A stretch of 64,000 bases of DNA from Azorinus chamasolen (lineage: Eukaryota > Mollusca > Bivalvia > Cardiida > Solecurtidae). Within the stretch, counting starts at the first letter, position 1. Each line of letters opens with the position of its first letter. Of this stretch, positions 19,574 through 30,404 are shown in pieces. Under the pieces are notes generated by a model. It was not told where the DNA came from. It made no database searches and was given only the letters and a program-made list of their open reading frames with translations. The stretch spans positions 26,786,853 to 26,850,852 of the forward strand of contig OY755241.1 of NCBI GenBank assembly GCA_963576725.1. The letters are read 5' to 3'. Position numbers and translations under genes: made by a program.

Positions 19574-19652
19574 CTTGGCACGTGCATCACGTGCAGCCTC
19601 CGCCTCTGCCGCCATAACTCTCTGCATTTGCATTGGAAGTCGCACGTCTTTA
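19574..19652 (-). CDS. Stomatin-like paralogue 1, coiled-coil exon
   Basis: 79 nt encoding KDVRLPMQMQRVMAAEAEAA then RDARAK. The first base completes a Val codon with the previous exon. A GTTAGT donor lies at 19573 downward and a TTTACAG acceptor just above 19652. The same length and phase occur in paralogue 2. Confidence 0.95.
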
Positions 19653-20221
19653 CTGTAAATAGAAACATTGTTGGTATTAAGAACATGTCGTCTATTATCG
19701 GTAAGGTTTGACCTGGCACTCATCACTTTCCGCCAGGTTTCGTCGATGAAAAATCGTGAATTTCCGTTGACTGTATAAATGAAATCGCCACGTGCTAAGC
19801 ACCATATACTACACACGCTATACAATATTAATACTGTCGCACTAGACCAGTGGATTGTGTCGCTGACTCTCAGAAAAGAACTCGTTGGTTCGAATCCAGG
19901 TAAAACTTAATTAATCTTTAGGCAACAATGTTTTCGGAAATATATATCTTTTATTCTGAAATTGCTCATTATGCTTCATTTGTAACCATCGTTTCCTTCC
20001 TTATTTTCAATTCTTTGCACAGAGCGCTTTTTAAGAACGGTTTGCGTGACATGTACAGTAGATTGCCTTCAACACAGATGTTTGATTACATCACGCATAC
20101 GTTGTTAATATAGTTTGTCTAAGAAAAGTTCCACTGTACAATATTCACACAAACGATTTTGTCGTGGTCAGCATGCGTCCACCTGCCCCAAAGAATTTTA
20201 AAAACTGATACCTTAAAACAA

Positions 20222-20310
20222 ATGTATATAAAAAGCAACTACGATGGGGCTCGAACCTACGACACTAATATCGGTACTGCTGTGATTAAGCCACTGGACT
20301 ATCAACGCTT
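20222..20310 (-). mobile_element. tRNA-derived SINE or tRNA pseudogene
   Basis: On the minus strand, an A-box-like TAGTCCAGTGG and a B box GGTTCGAGCCC are about 40 nt apart, followed by a T-rich stretch. The anticodon arm cannot be folded cleanly, so it is not a functional tRNA. Confidence 0.6.
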
Positions 20311-20539
20311 GTATTTCATTGAAAGGTTTATAATGTACTAGTGTCATTGTATATTGGCGCATGCTATACGTGTGTGTTCGGAAAGATAAAAACAGCATAC
20401 GGAAAAAGGCGGAATATTCACACAGTGCCAGGTGAATCCTTACCGACATTCTATATTATATGCATTCATTCGTGAAATATATACAGATAGGTTGTATCCA
20501 GACCAGATTCCGAGTTTCTAGTGTTTTTGTTTTAAAATG

Positions 20540-21500
20540 ATGATGATAATAATATTAGTTATACAGATCATTGGCGGGGTATCTGACCTTTTGTTTCCTG
20601 CTGAGAAAAATCATGTTGCCCGAGCCGTTAGGCGAGGGCTACATGTATTTTCCTCAGCAGGAAATAAAAAGTCAGATATCCCGCCAATGATCTGTATAAC
20701 GATTTTATTATACTGCAAAGTTTAATATTTGTAGCAGTTAATTAGCGTTGTTAATGTAGGCGTATTTTTGCTTCCCCTCAGGGACCTCTTACTGTAAGGT
20801 AAGGGCTTATCTATCACTCTGCAACCCTAGTTCACCGTGTATAATAACCAGTTCATTATATTTGTGGATAGAAACGGATCTTCCAAGTGCATTAGTTTAT
20901 CAAAGGATTGAAAGAATCAGACGTTAGTAAAACTTTCAGCAGATCAGCGGTTAAGCAGACACTATTTAACTTAATTGAGGGAATTTTGGCGCCATTCCGA
21001 CGTCATTTGGATGACGTCAAAATGACGGTTTTATAATATTCAAACAATGGGCGTTGGAAGGAGTGGCTATACTGCAATTTACATGTACGTGTACTGTGCA
21101 TGTACATAAATAAAATCTGAATCGAATTGGGTGTGGATTATCTTTGTAAAAGCGGGGTTTGGGGGCTAATCGGTACGTGCACAAGCACTTTGACAACATT
21201 TGCAGCAACAAAACAGAATAAGACCTTCGCCACATATAGGGTTCATTTACATTGTTATACAACAACTATAACAAAAATGTTTCTAAATGGATAACTTTTT
21301 TCCGCCCCAAACTCTTGTTATTTCGTTTGAGAGCGGTTGTTTGAATCGAATCGACGAAGTGAAGCTGGTCGGCCATTTTTATTTTGTTATATCAAGGAAG
21401 CGAGGCCCTCGGCGGGGGAAATTCCATTGTTGCTCATGACTCCGTATATACATCAGAATTTAGAGGGATACACGGCTTTTATACATGGCTAAATGACCAA
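20540..21500. repeat. ~1-kb duplicated repeat, unit 1
   Basis: Starts with a foldback: AGATCATTGGCGGGGTATCT against AGATATCCCGCCAATGATCT (20563-20700). It continues through CTTCCCCTCAGGGACCTC, GACGTCATTTGGATGACGTC and ATGACTCCGTATATACATCA. A second copy follows directly. Confidence 0.85.
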
Positions 21501-21529
21501 TCAAAATCGAGGATTTTACATTGCGTTAT

Positions 21530-22800
21530 AATAATATTAGTTCTACAGATCATTGGCGGGGTATCTGGCTTTTTGTTTCCTGAGGAAATTCATGTTGCCC
21601 GAGCCGTTAGGCGAGGGCTACATGTATTTTCCTCAGCAGGGAATAAAAAGGCAGAAATCCGGGCAATGATCTGTATAACGATTTTATTAATACTGCAAAG
21701 TTTATCATTTGTAGCAGTTAATTAGCGTTGTTAATGTAGGCGTCGTTTTGCTTCCCCTCAGGGGCCTCATACTTTAAGGTAAGGGCTTGTAATATCTGTA
21801 TAACAACCAGCTCATTACAATTGTGGATAGAAACAAAGGTGCCCGACGCATGCTTGGACTCCCAATGGACACCCCCCCCCCCCAAAAAAAAAAAGAAAGA
21901 AAAAAGTGATCGAAGTATGTAAACTAGCCTAAAACTATCTATTTGAACCTTAAACCACTCCGAAAAACAAGAAAAACGCGACCCGAAAATTGTTTTTCTT
22001 TCGGGTCTATATATGTTTTATATATAGACCCGATAGGAATTTTTTTCCGGATCGTGTTTTTCTTGTTTTTCTGGGTGGTTTAAGGTTCAAATAGACAGTT
22101 TTAGGCTAGTTTTACATACTTCGATCACATTTTCTGTTTTATTAAGGGGGGGGGGGGGTTCCGTATGTGAGTCCAAGCATGCGTCGGGCACCTTTGGATA
22201 GAAATGGATCTTCCAAGAGCATTAGTTTCTGAAAGGATTGAAAGAATCAGACGTTAGTAAAACTTTTAGCGTTTAAGCAGACACTATGTTTTAGCATGAG
22301 AACGGTTAAACATAGCCTAATTGGCGCAATTCCGACGTCATTTGGATGACGTCAAAATGACGGTTTTATAATATTCAAACAAATGGGCGTTGGAAGGAGC
22401 GGTTATACTGCAATTTACAGGTACGTGTACTGTGCATGTGCATAAATAAAATTTGAATTGAATTGGGTATGGTTTGTCTTTGTAAAAACGGGGATTTGGG
22501 GGCTAATAGGTAGGTGCACAATCACTTTGACAACACTTGCAGCATTTAAGCAGAATAAGACATTCGCCACGTATCGGGTTCTTTTACATTGTTATATAAC
22601 AACTATAACAAAAATGTGTCTCAATGGATAACTTTGTGAAGCTAGTCGGTCATTTTTAGTTTGTTGTAGCAATGAAGCGAGGCCCTCGACGGGGGAAATT
22701 CCATAGTTGCCCATGACTCCGTATATACATCAGAATTTAGAGGGATACACGGCTTTTATACATGGCTAATTGACCAATCAAAATCGAGGATTTTACTTTG
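21530..22800. repeat. ~1-kb duplicated repeat, unit 2, interrupted
   Basis: The same order of blocks as unit 1, beginning at CAGATCATTGGCGGGGTATC. It is enlarged by a 361-bp foldback at 21835-22195. Confidence 0.85.
21835..22195. mobile_element. 361-bp foldback transposon with ~10-bp target duplication
   Basis: Terminal inverted repeats AAAGGTGCCCGACGCATGCT and AGCATGCGTCGGGCACCTTT. Inside are a C run and a matching G run and a long imperfect palindrome around TCTATATATGTTTTATATATAGA. Direct repeats GGATAGAAAC (21825-21834) and GGATAGAAAT (22196-22205) flank it, and unit 1 shows the empty site. A 9-10 bp duplication suggests a Mutator-like origin. Confidence 0.85.
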
Positions 22801-22990
22801 CAGTATAATAATAATATTAATAATAACAATAAAGTACATGTAGTAGTAATAATAATAATGATAATAATAATTACTATTTTTATCATTATTATTATTGTTA
22901 TTACATGTAATACCATTATTATTATTACTAAATAATGATAATAATAGTAATAATAACAATAAAATAATAATAATAATGGTAATAATAAAG
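22801..22990. repeat. (AAT)n/(ATT)n-rich microsatellite
   Basis: Interrupted trinucleotide repeats that switch between AAT and ATT strands, so the tract can fold on itself. Confidence 0.9.
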
Positions 22991-23019
22991 ATGATAATAG
23001 TTTATGTTAAGTTCGTGAC

Positions 23020-23230
23020 TAAGAAATAAGGACGTCATGACTATTTATTAGATATATTAGATTTATTTTATGACAGGGCATGGACACAGCCATTACATAT
23101 ATTTGCCGAAGCAGAAACTGGAGAATCATATATATATTATATCTTAAGCCAATAGAGCAGACCCTGATCACACGGCTCCTACTCTGTTTGCAAAATCATA
23201 AAAAGGCGTATTTATGGAGTAAAGGGTTAA
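23020..23230 (-). mobile_element. Family A MITE, hairpin shortened
   Basis: The inner text GACGTCATGACTATTTATTAG leads to GTATTTATGGAGTAAAGGGTTAA. The hairpin is reduced to GCAGACCCTGATCACACGGCTC and CTACTCTGTTTGC. Confidence 0.75.
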
Positions 23231-23444
23231 CCCATTCCCTTATATTGGCCCTTCTGTAAAAACCACTTTCTGAAACCATTGTAACGAAGAGAGCATTTGT
23301 CCCATAGGAGCAAATGCTCTATTTATCACAATGGTTTCAATACTACACAGATCTAAAAATATAATTTCCTCTAGTTAATGCTCCTTTTCGGTAGATGTAT
23401 TCAAAGAGGTTGGATCTAAAATAGTCTATGGTGTAATGGGTTAG
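23227..23444. mobile_element. Family H MITE
   Basis: TTAACCCATTCCCTTATATT to GTGTAATGGGTTA. The stem GAAACCATTGTAACGAAGAG and ATTTATCACAATGGTTTC has tip CCCATAGGAG. It shares its left TTAA with the preceding element. Confidence 0.85.
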
Positions 23445-23603
23445 GTATGCCTGATGCATTTCTAACATGCTTATATTTGTAAAGAGATAGTATAAACCAT
23501 AACAACTGTGATTGTCAATTTGTCATTTGCTACACCTCGGTGCTTATCAGTAAAGGGAGATAAGTCTTCTTTATAGAGTTGTGTTTCTTGAGTGAGTACT
23601 TAC

Positions 23604-23659
23604 ACCTCAACCCTCTCCACCTTCACACCCCATGGATCAGTAGCCTCGTCTAAACCTGC
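23604..23659 (-). CDS. Stomatin-like paralogue 1, exon AGLDEATDPWG
   Basis: 56 nt encoding AGLDEATDPWGVKVERVEV with a GTAAGT donor and a TTTCAG acceptor. Length and phase equal the exon at 56829-56884. Confidence 0.95.
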
Positions 23660-23729
23660 CTGAAATAGAGAACAAAGACACATACAGTAAAACTTACATA
23701 ACTATCATCTTAATCTTGTCTAACTCTGG

Positions 23730-23752
23730 TGGGGGGGGGGGGGGGGGGGGGG
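23730..23752 (+). repeat. Poly(G) run
   Basis: More than 20 consecutive G in intron sequence; G-quadruplex potential. Confidence 0.9.
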
Positions 23753-23914
23753 TTAATTCTTGAACTGCCAAATTTGTGTCGTCTGCAAATTGTGTCATCT
23801 GTTTGTTTCTTTTAAAAGCAAACGTTCACAGTAACTAACAGTTTTGGACCCTAATGAGACGCCGAGTTACTCGGCGTCTTGTCTGGATCCAAACTGTTTG
23901 CACGCATAATTAAC
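23753..23914 (-). mobile_element. Family C MITE, partial
   Basis: TTAATTCTTGAACTGCCAAA and the hairpin ACAGTTTTGGACCCTAATGA with tip GCCGAGTTACTCGGC. The right end is absent. Confidence 0.75.
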
Positions 23915-24131
23915 CCTTTCCCTGATATAAACGCATTTTCACGCATCTGCAAACAGAGTAGACCCAGCTCAGGGTCTGCTCTGTTTGCTAATGGAATTTG
24001 AAAGCTATGTTTCTTTACTTTCTAAAATAGCTGCAACATTCCACTTTCCATATTGTATTATAACTATTTTGTTCATGAATATTCAATAGGTATCGACATT
24101 TAAAATAAACATAGAACAGGGAAAGGGTTAA
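23910..24131 (+). mobile_element. Family A MITE with hairpin centre deleted
   Basis: Complete ends (TTAACCCTTTCCCTGATATA ... AACAGGGAAAGGGTTAA). The hairpin is only GCAAACAGAGTAGACCCAG + CTCAGGGTCTGCTCTGTTTGC (23949-23988). Confidence 0.9.
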
Positions 24132-24231
24132 TACTACATTCAGACGCGACATTGATAGCGAAAGAGTTAACCATTTCATTGCCAATATCGCCAACAGTGC
24201 AGTACCAAGTCAGACGCCGCTTGTTCAAGGC

Positions 24232-24481
24232 TTAACCCTTCGCTTGCTATTCACGTCAATATACCTACATGTAAATAGTGAAGACCCAGATGAGACAGCT
24301 CCTGCAGGAGCTGTCTCATCAGGGTCTGCACTATTTACAAGTTGATTGTGCAACCAGCGCACTCCACGGCAGTGATTGCACAGCGACCTACTTGTACACA
24401 GTGAAGATATATGTAATTATAGAACAGGGCATGGGTAAAGAAGGAGAACTGTATTTTAAAATTCAGCAAGAGAAGGGTTAA
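24232..24481 (+). mobile_element. Family B MITE, complete
   Basis: TTAACCCTTCGCTTGCTATT to CAGCAAGAGAAGGGTTAA, 250 bp. CCCAGATG left, CATCAGGG right, tip CAGCTCCTGCAGGAGCTG. Confidence 0.95.
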
Positions 24482-24600
24482 GATTCAGTATGCAAATGTT
24501 TAATCCTTTCCCATATTCCTGATTCTACAACGTATGCATTGATCCCAAATCTCACTGTTCTCAATGCCATTATACAACAAATCATAAATACACATACAAC

Positions 24601-24918
24601 TACAGAGTTGAACTTCGATATCTCGAACTTCGTAGGACCATACAAATTAGTTCGAGATAACATAAGTTCGAGTTATCCGATTTCTTATCTGGACAGATTT
24701 TAAAGTTCACCGCTTAATGCAGGTCTAAAGTAATGCTGAAAGCTGTAGGAGCTTTCATTATTACTTTAGACCTGCATTAAGCTGTCACGTGTATTTCTAG
24801 ATACGCGTAGTGATACATTTTAGAGCACTTCTGTATTGTAAGTTTTGGAAGGACCGAACTTTTAGTTCGAGTTATCGAGAAGTTCGAGTTATCCGAGTTC
24901 GAGATATCGAAGTTCACT
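24601..24918. mobile_element. Family F MITE
   Basis: GAGTTGAACTTCGATATCTC to GAGATATCGAAGTTCAC. A central stem GCTTAATGCAGGTCTAAAGT/ACTTTAGACCTGCATTAAGC has a worn tip GCTGTAGGAGC. Confidence 0.85.
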
Positions 24919-24974
24919 TCGGTGTATTATTTCTCACTTGAATTTTCACGAGGGATATGGTTAGATCTACCCTG

Positions 24975-25161
24975 ACAATGTCGCATCTGTTTTCTGTGAT
25001 TACCTTTGCAAACAGTTTGTATCCAGATGATCCAGTCTTATCAGGATCCAAACCATTTGTTACTGTGGTAATTATTTAAAAGAAAATGGAGAACATTAAG
25101 CAAATGAATATTGTAACAGACGACAGATTTGCAGAATGACAATGTTTGGCAGCCAATAGTT
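24975..25161 (+). mobile_element. Family C MITE, tip deleted
   Basis: ATGTCGCATCTG, then GCAAACAGTTTGTATCCAGA, then CTTATCAGGATCC and TGTTTGGCAGCCAATAGTTAA. The usual tip is missing. Confidence 0.75.
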
Positions 25162-25349
25162 AAAGTACTTAGAAATGCAAAACATGTTGAACAGGTGTAC
25201 ACATAGCTTATAACTGTCCGTAAAAGTTTGTTTAGCTCCACGATAAGATTACGATCTGATGGGGACAAATAGTCCATAACTGGATCAAAGGTCGCGATAC
25301 AACGGCTGATCGGAATCAACAATGTTTGCAAAAGCATGTCCCCATTGTA

Positions 25350-25620
25350 TCCGTTGGTCAATGACACCCAATTGTATCCTTTGGTTACGGGTGCCCCACT
25401 CTATCCGTATGCTACCTGTTTGCCCCCCCCCCCCCCCTTGTGTCCGTTGGCCACGGATACTCCGGCTTAGTCAATAGGTCAATGATGTCCCCACTGTGTC
25501 CGTAGGTCACTGATACGTCCACTGTGTCCGTAGGTCTTTGATGTGGTCACTGTGTCTGTTGGTCAATGATGGTCCCACTGTGTTCTTATGTCACTGATAC
25601 GTTCACTGCCCCGATAGTCA
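25350..25620. repeat. ~28-bp degenerate minisatellite
   Basis: Irregular units of GGTCAATGATGTCCCCACTG + TGTCCGTT, with a poly(C) run at about 25423-25437. Confidence 0.8.
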
Positions 25621-25709
25621 CAGATTAGTAGCTCTACCTCATGTGGATCTGAATTGTTTGCGAAACTAATTATAAATTCGCCAGTGAAGTGATGAGTGTT
25701 AGACCATAC

Positions 25710-25913
25710 CTGCATCGTGTTACTAATATCTTCTCTTTCGCTCAGGACTTCGGCCAAAGTCCTTGTGCCCAGTGTGTTCCTGAGGGTAGTGGCCGCGAGT
25801 AGCCTCGTTGACAACTGGACATTTTCTACGTTGATCACGGAGGTCGTCGGGTCCGCGATACGAGCGTAAATAACGGCATCAACACTCACCGTTACCGAGT
25901 CCTTCGTCAATAT
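25710..25913 (-). CDS. Stomatin-like paralogue 1, central SPFH exon
   Basis: 204 nt, phase 0 at both ends: ILTKDSVTVSVDAVIYARI, then STRLLAATTLRNTLGTRTLA, ending SEREDISNTMQ. It carries the most conserved SPFH text. CTTTCAG acceptor, GTATGG donor. Confidence 0.97.
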
Positions 25914-26309
25914 CTGAAAGAGAAATACTTGAGTACAGCCGTCAATGTCTGTCAACGGTTACATTTCTTGATTAGATGGCGTTATGTTGTTGTTCTATTG
26001 ATCGTAGGCGTAAAATGCATAGCACTAGTTCCACGAAAAAGACGTACATGTATGTACATGCAATTATTTATCTCATGTTGTTACTACATTTAGTTATTTA
26101 CACCTAAATAAAACACTTTTCTCTCATTTGCATGAATACATGTATTGTTTCTACCAAATTGGTTTTCTAAATATCTTAACAACAAAAACAGTTTAGCACA
26201 TGACAGCCAGAGGTGAATGGGGAGACCCAGTAAACAGTAGAGAGTGTACAATGATATGTTTGTTTATTTACGAAACTCGTTTATTATAAATAATATGGCA
26301 TTCGCCAAA

Positions 26310-26470
26310 ACGTGGAAGATTTTAAACACTTTTAGGCAGATGGCTATCTATTGCATTGTTAAAGACATGAATAAAACCCACAGAGAAGTTTTCTGCGTGA
26401 CAGTCATCCTGCATTCAGTTGCCACCTGTCTTAAAGACCAATAATGATACGTATTGGGGTGTTCGGCTAT
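26310..26470. mobile_element. Family E2 MITE relic
   Basis: TTTAGGCAGATGGCTATCTA and CAGTTGCCACCTGTCTTAAAG stem; ATGATACGTATTGGGGTGTTCG is the E2 right end. The tip is lost. Confidence 0.6.
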
Positions 26471-26494
26471 TACAAGTTTGACTACGTTTCTTAC

Positions 26495-26577
26495 CTCTTG
26501 GGGTGGAATGTCGTAGTTGAACGTTCGTAAGTCGACCTTCACTATCTTGTCTGTACACGGCAATAGGAAGAACATGC
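26495..26577 (-). CDS. Stomatin-like paralogue 1, exon LPCTDKIVKVDLRTF
   Basis: 83 nt. The first two bases complete a Gly codon, followed by MFFLLPCTDKIVKVDLRTF and DIPPQE. Canonical splice borders on both sides. Confidence 0.95.
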
Positions 26578-26703
26578 CTGAAACGGTATCGACATTTGGA
26601 TTTTAACCTTTTATTGAACCTTTTATTTAATGTCTTTGACTAGGATAAACACTCTTTGCTGTATGAAATGCCTCACACGAATAACCCTAAATGAGTATCA
26701 CAT

Positions 26704-26912
26704 ACACAGTAAAACCCCACTAAACCAGAATGCTAGTAGAGGAGAATTGGGATACTTTTAGGCAGGTGGCTGCTTATGCAGGATGAAAGTCGTGCATAAA
26801 GCTTCTAGAGGAGCTTTCTGCATGACTTTTACCCTGCATTATACTGCCATATGTCTCCAAGACCGATATTTATACTAAATTTAACGTTCAGTTTAGAGGA
26901 GATTTACATTAT
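26704..26912. mobile_element. Family E1 MITE
   Basis: CACAGTAAAACCCCACTAAA to GTTTAGAGGAGATTTACA. Stem tip AAGCTTCTAGAGGAGCTT. Confidence 0.8.
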
Positions 26913-27005
26913 AACTCTTTGCACATAAACTGCAGCCAGATTATCAAACGGGTTTGATCCTAATGAAAGGCTGTGTTACTCGGCTGTAGATCTGGAAACA
27001 AACTA
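26913..27005 (-). mobile_element. Degenerate family C hairpin
   Basis: CAAACGGGTTTGATCCTAATG and GATCTGGAAACAAACTATTTG arms with GTGTTACTCGGC tip remains. Confidence 0.5.
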
Positions 27006-27082
27006 TTTGAAACTCCGATTGTAGGTTTATAGAAAATATCGCTTAAGTTCTTTAATACGAAGCACGTCATAAGGTAATATTC

Positions 27083-27298
27083 TTAACCCCTTCCGTGCCA
27101 CAATGACGGGTTTATGATATCACATGCATACAGTTTGGATCCAGATGAGACGCCGAGTAACTCGGCGTCTCATCAGGATCTAAACTGCTTGACACTCTGT
27201 TTACTGTTTTATAAAGAAAATGGAAGAAATGCACACACTTACACTAAAAATAAACGAAACTGCCCAGCAGACGACATTGCTGTCACCGAAAGGGTTAA
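27083..27298 (+). mobile_element. Family C MITE, complete
   Basis: TTAACCCCTTCCGTGCCACA to CACCGAAAGGGTTAA. The hairpin has TCCAGATG left, CATCAGGA right, tip GCCGAGTAACTCGGC. Confidence 0.85.
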
Positions 27299-27399
27299 AG
27301 AAAATTAAAGACACTAACGTTACCTCCCTTGTACTATTCCCGGCTTTACTGAAAATCATTGACATTTATCTATGTAAATTGAGCTGTAAAATCAATCTT

Positions 27400-27495
27400 T
27401 AACTCATTACCTGATAAACATTCATAAAAATCCAACAAGGAATTGTCTGATCAGGGTCTACTCTGTTTGCAAAGATATGGAAAAGTAGGGTTTAA
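27400..27495. mobile_element. Family A MITE fragment
   Basis: GATAAACATTCATAAAAATCC, then TGTCTGATCAGGGTCTACTC and TGTTTGCAAAGATATGG. One arm only. Confidence 0.55.
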
Positions 27496-27539
27496 ACAAG
27501 CGAAGTAAAATAAACTATTCTTCATTGGTCAATATTTAT

Positions 27540-27540
<1 letters not shown>

Positions 27541-27587
<47 letters not shown>

Positions 27588-27990
27588 CAGACAGAGAGAG
27601 TAGTGACAGACATGCAGAGAGAGATAGAGAGACAGAGAGAGCCGGGGAGAGAGACAGACAGGCAGACAGAGACAGACAGACAGACAGGCAGACAGAGGAG
27701 AGAGACACCGACAGACACATATACATATACATAAACATACAGACAGATAACTAGAAAAAGAAAGCGAAAAGAGACAGAGAAAGAGAACGCGAGAGACACA
27801 AGGAAAAACAAACACAGGGCGAGATTGAGAGATATGCACACAGACAGAGACACAAACAGAGAGACAGACAGATAGAAAGAGACAGACAGTCGTACAGAGA
27901 CAGGGAGAGAAATAAACTGAGAGAAAATAGAGATAGAGGAAGAGACAGACAGACATGGGGAGACAGAGACAGCGAGTTGAACATTTTGTC
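27541..27990. repeat. GA-rich low-complexity tract
   Basis: (GA)n passing into GACAGACA-type repeats, purine rich on the plus strand. It generates overlapping Ser/Leu/Cys-rich or Arg/Glu-rich ORFs that are not genes. Confidence 0.9.
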
Positions 27991-28128
27991 ATCGATCTCT
28001 TTGCATTACAGAGATACCAAAGTAAAGTTCTAGTGTTTGGTTTCCAGTTCTAGTGTTTGGTTTCCGTTCCGCTCATCGCAGAAGCAAACAATACGAATTC
28101 GTTTCCATTGTTGACGAACTCATTAACG

Positions 28129-28322
28129 TTAACCCTTTCACTGCCAAATAAACTTCGTCTGCTAAGAGTATCGCCTGCTTCATATTTCAGATTGAAACTG
28201 TCTTCAATTTCTTGTCAATTAAAGTGTCAAACAGTTTGGATCCTGGAGAGACTCGGTGTCTCATTTTGACCCAAACTGTTTGCATATATATTCACTGTTT
28301 CGTCTATGGCGGTGAAAAGGGT
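28129..28322. mobile_element. Family C MITE, tip shortened
   Basis: TTAACCCTTTCACTGCCAAA and GGCGGTGAAAAGGGT ends; CAAACAGTTTGGATCCTGG and GACCCAAACTGTTTGC arms. Confidence 0.75.
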
Positions 28323-28378
28323 CCATCATGGTTCTCCATTATACCCGAACAATTAATCTAAATTTGAACTACAATCGC

Positions 28379-28596
28379 GTTAACTCTTTCCGCGGCGGCC
28401 AATGTCGCATCTGTGATTGCCTATGCAAACAGTCAAGATCCAGATGAGACGCCGAGTTACTCGGCGTCTCATCAGGATCCAAACTGTTTGTTACTGTGAC
28501 TGGTTTTGAAACAAATATGGAGAAAAATTAAAACAAAGAAAATTGTAGCAGATGAAAAGGTTTGCAGACGACAACATTTGGCAGCGAATAGTTTAA
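28379..28596 (+). mobile_element. Family C MITE, complete
   Basis: GTTAACTCTTTCCGCGGCGG to ATTTGGCAGCGAATAGTTTAA. Hairpin TCCAGATG left, CATCAGGA right, tip GCCGAGTTACTCGGC. Confidence 0.85.
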
Positions 28597-28841
28597 ATAC
28601 ATGAAACCTTTACCAGGTAACTAGTATGTATGGAATAAAGTACATGTATTTATAAATTCTAATTGCATGAACTTTTAAAAGTTTATGAACACTGAATGGA
28701 TTTGGCAGAAACTGCAGTCAGATCAATCACTCGGAACACCTCGGTTATTTCTATCGAAATAAGACATATATTCCGAACACTGACGGAATACGGCGAGTAG
28801 TTACGATTGTCAGATCAATAGTATAGCTATTATTCTATGAG

Positions 28842-28930
28842 CAAACAGCACACACTCTGATCAAACAGCTGTCTGGAGCTGCTTGGAAAGGGGCTGTCTG
28901 ATCTTGATCTACTCTGCAAATGGGTAAGAA
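28842..28930 (-). mobile_element. Degenerate family A hairpin
   Basis: GCAAACAGCACACACTCTGA and GTCTGATCTTGATCTACTCTG arms. Confidence 0.5.
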
Positions 28931-29046
28931 TGGGTTTCTGTCAAATAAAGGACTGAACAATTGTATGAGGTGTCAGTAGAGCTTAGTGTCTCGTAATAGG
29001 GACATAGCCAAGTAAAAGGCAATACACAATGATGCGTTCAAATACA

Positions 29047-29213
29047 TGTACAATAAACCCCTTTAAACCAGACTTCTAGTAGAAAAGAATTTAGATACTT
29101 TTAGGCAGGTAGATGTTTTATGCAGGGTGAAAGTCTGTATTCTGCATTTAGCTTCCGTATGTCTCCAAGACCTATATTTATACTAAATTTAACGCCCGGA
29201 TTAGAGAGGTACT
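29047..29213. mobile_element. Family E1 MITE, tip deleted
   Basis: TACAATAAACCCCTTTAAAC to GGATTAGAGAGGTACTG. GGCAGGTAGATG stem; no tip. Confidence 0.65.
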
Positions 29214-29607
29214 GAAATCGTCAGTTTTCCACCATACCATATGCTGTGAACATTATATTGAACCGGCTCGAAGAAACGATTCTAAAAGAATGGCCATAAC
29301 ATATGGTTTGTTGGAGACATAAAGGAGCTATTATTGAAACTGGTAGTTTACACATCTTATCAGCTTATCTGGACGTTTACAATCAGCGTATTCAAGTGAC
29401 TTTCAACACTATTTTCCAACTGTCACATAGGCAACAGTATTTTTGTTGCAAAGTCACCCCTTTAATGAAAACTCGATCGATTTATAATACATCTTTGAAC
29501 AAGTGCGCGTTGAAAAAGAGGCTAAAGTGGTATAACTATTACAAGGGTATTTCAATTTGTTTTACGGATCAATTGGCCAGAGCAAATACACTTAGCCGTA
29601 ATGAAAC

Positions 29608-30018
29608 GCCATGTACAGTACATCCTGTCTTATGCGGCCATCAAGAAGAGGTCTAATTATGGGTCTGTAAGACAGAGGTAGCTTAACCCATTTGCTCCCA
29701 GTGGATTCTTCCATGCTTATATATTGGATTAGTCTATCTTTTATCTAAGGAATGTCTGGTCTCAATTTTCGCTTTTGTTTTATATTGAATTTCCTATCGG
29801 CAAACAGTGTAAACTCTGATCAGACGCCGCATTATGCGGCGTCTGATCAGAGTCTACACTGTTTGCCTACGTCCCATACATGGGATCGTGGGAGCAAATG
29901 GGTTAATACAGGCCAAACATAATGCAGAAAGTTATTACTTTTTGCCCCACATTAAGCCGCCACATGATTTTAAAGACTCGTTTGTTAAATAAATGGCCGC
30001 TTAGGACCGGTTCTATTG
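29608..30018. mobile_element. Family G MITE split by a family J MITE
   Basis: The left part (CCTGTCTTATGCGGCCATCA ... GACAGAGGTAGC) and right part (TACAGGCCAAACATAATGCA ... GACCGGTTCTATTGTA) make one family G copy. The break is at the TTAA of GGTAGCTTAATGCAGG. Confidence 0.8.
29683..29906. mobile_element. Family J MITE, nested
   Basis: TTAACCCATTTGCTCCCAGT to GGGAGCAAATGGGTTAA, 224 bp, TTAA both sides. Its hairpin GCAAACAGTGTAAACTCTGA + TCAGACGCCGCATTATGCGG is perfectly symmetric and lacks the A.A mismatch of families A to C. Confidence 0.9.
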
Positions 30019-30092
30019 TACACCACAACTAGTTATACAGCATAGATCAGAACCAGGCACAAGTGTTGATACGTAATGATTGACTTTCAGTT

Positions 30093-30339
30093 TGACCCTT
30101 ACTCGATAAATACGCCTTTCTACGCATTTGCAAACAGGGTAGACCCAGATCAGACGGTTCCTATAGGAGCCGTCTGATCAGGGTCTGCTCCGTTCGCTTA
30201 TAGCATAATATAGATATGGTTCTACCGTTTCTGTCATGGCCAAAATTCGTGTGTGCATGTGCTATTATAGCAAATTAATCTAATTAATATTCACGATGTT
30301 ATTATTTCCTACATGAATATTCACGGAGGAAAGGGTTAA
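30093..30339 (+). mobile_element. Family A MITE
   Basis: CCCTTACTCGATAAATACGC to TTCACGGAGGAAAGGGTTAA. CCCAGATC left, GATCAGGG right, tip GGTTCCTATAGGAGCC. Confidence 0.85.
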
Positions 30340-30345
30340 GCCTTT

Positions 30346-30378
30346 GAATACTGAATATTCATCCATTCAGTATTCGGA
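30346..30378. repeat. Short palindrome GAATACTGAATA...
   Basis: GAATACTGAATATTCATCCA and TTCAGTATTC pair. Confidence 0.6.
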
Positions 30379-30404
30379 GTTACTAAGTGTATTTTTCTGT
30401 ATAG

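Noticed and set aside
19843..19905. tRNA-like A and B boxes (GACCAGTGG, GGTTCGAATCC)
   Set aside because: No acceptor or anticodon stem can be formed; at best a worn SINE head.
27522..27992. Overlapping ORFs on both strands
   Set aside because: Products of the GA-rich tract.
29303..29656. 117-codon ORF
   Set aside because: No motifs, and its right part is a family G MITE.
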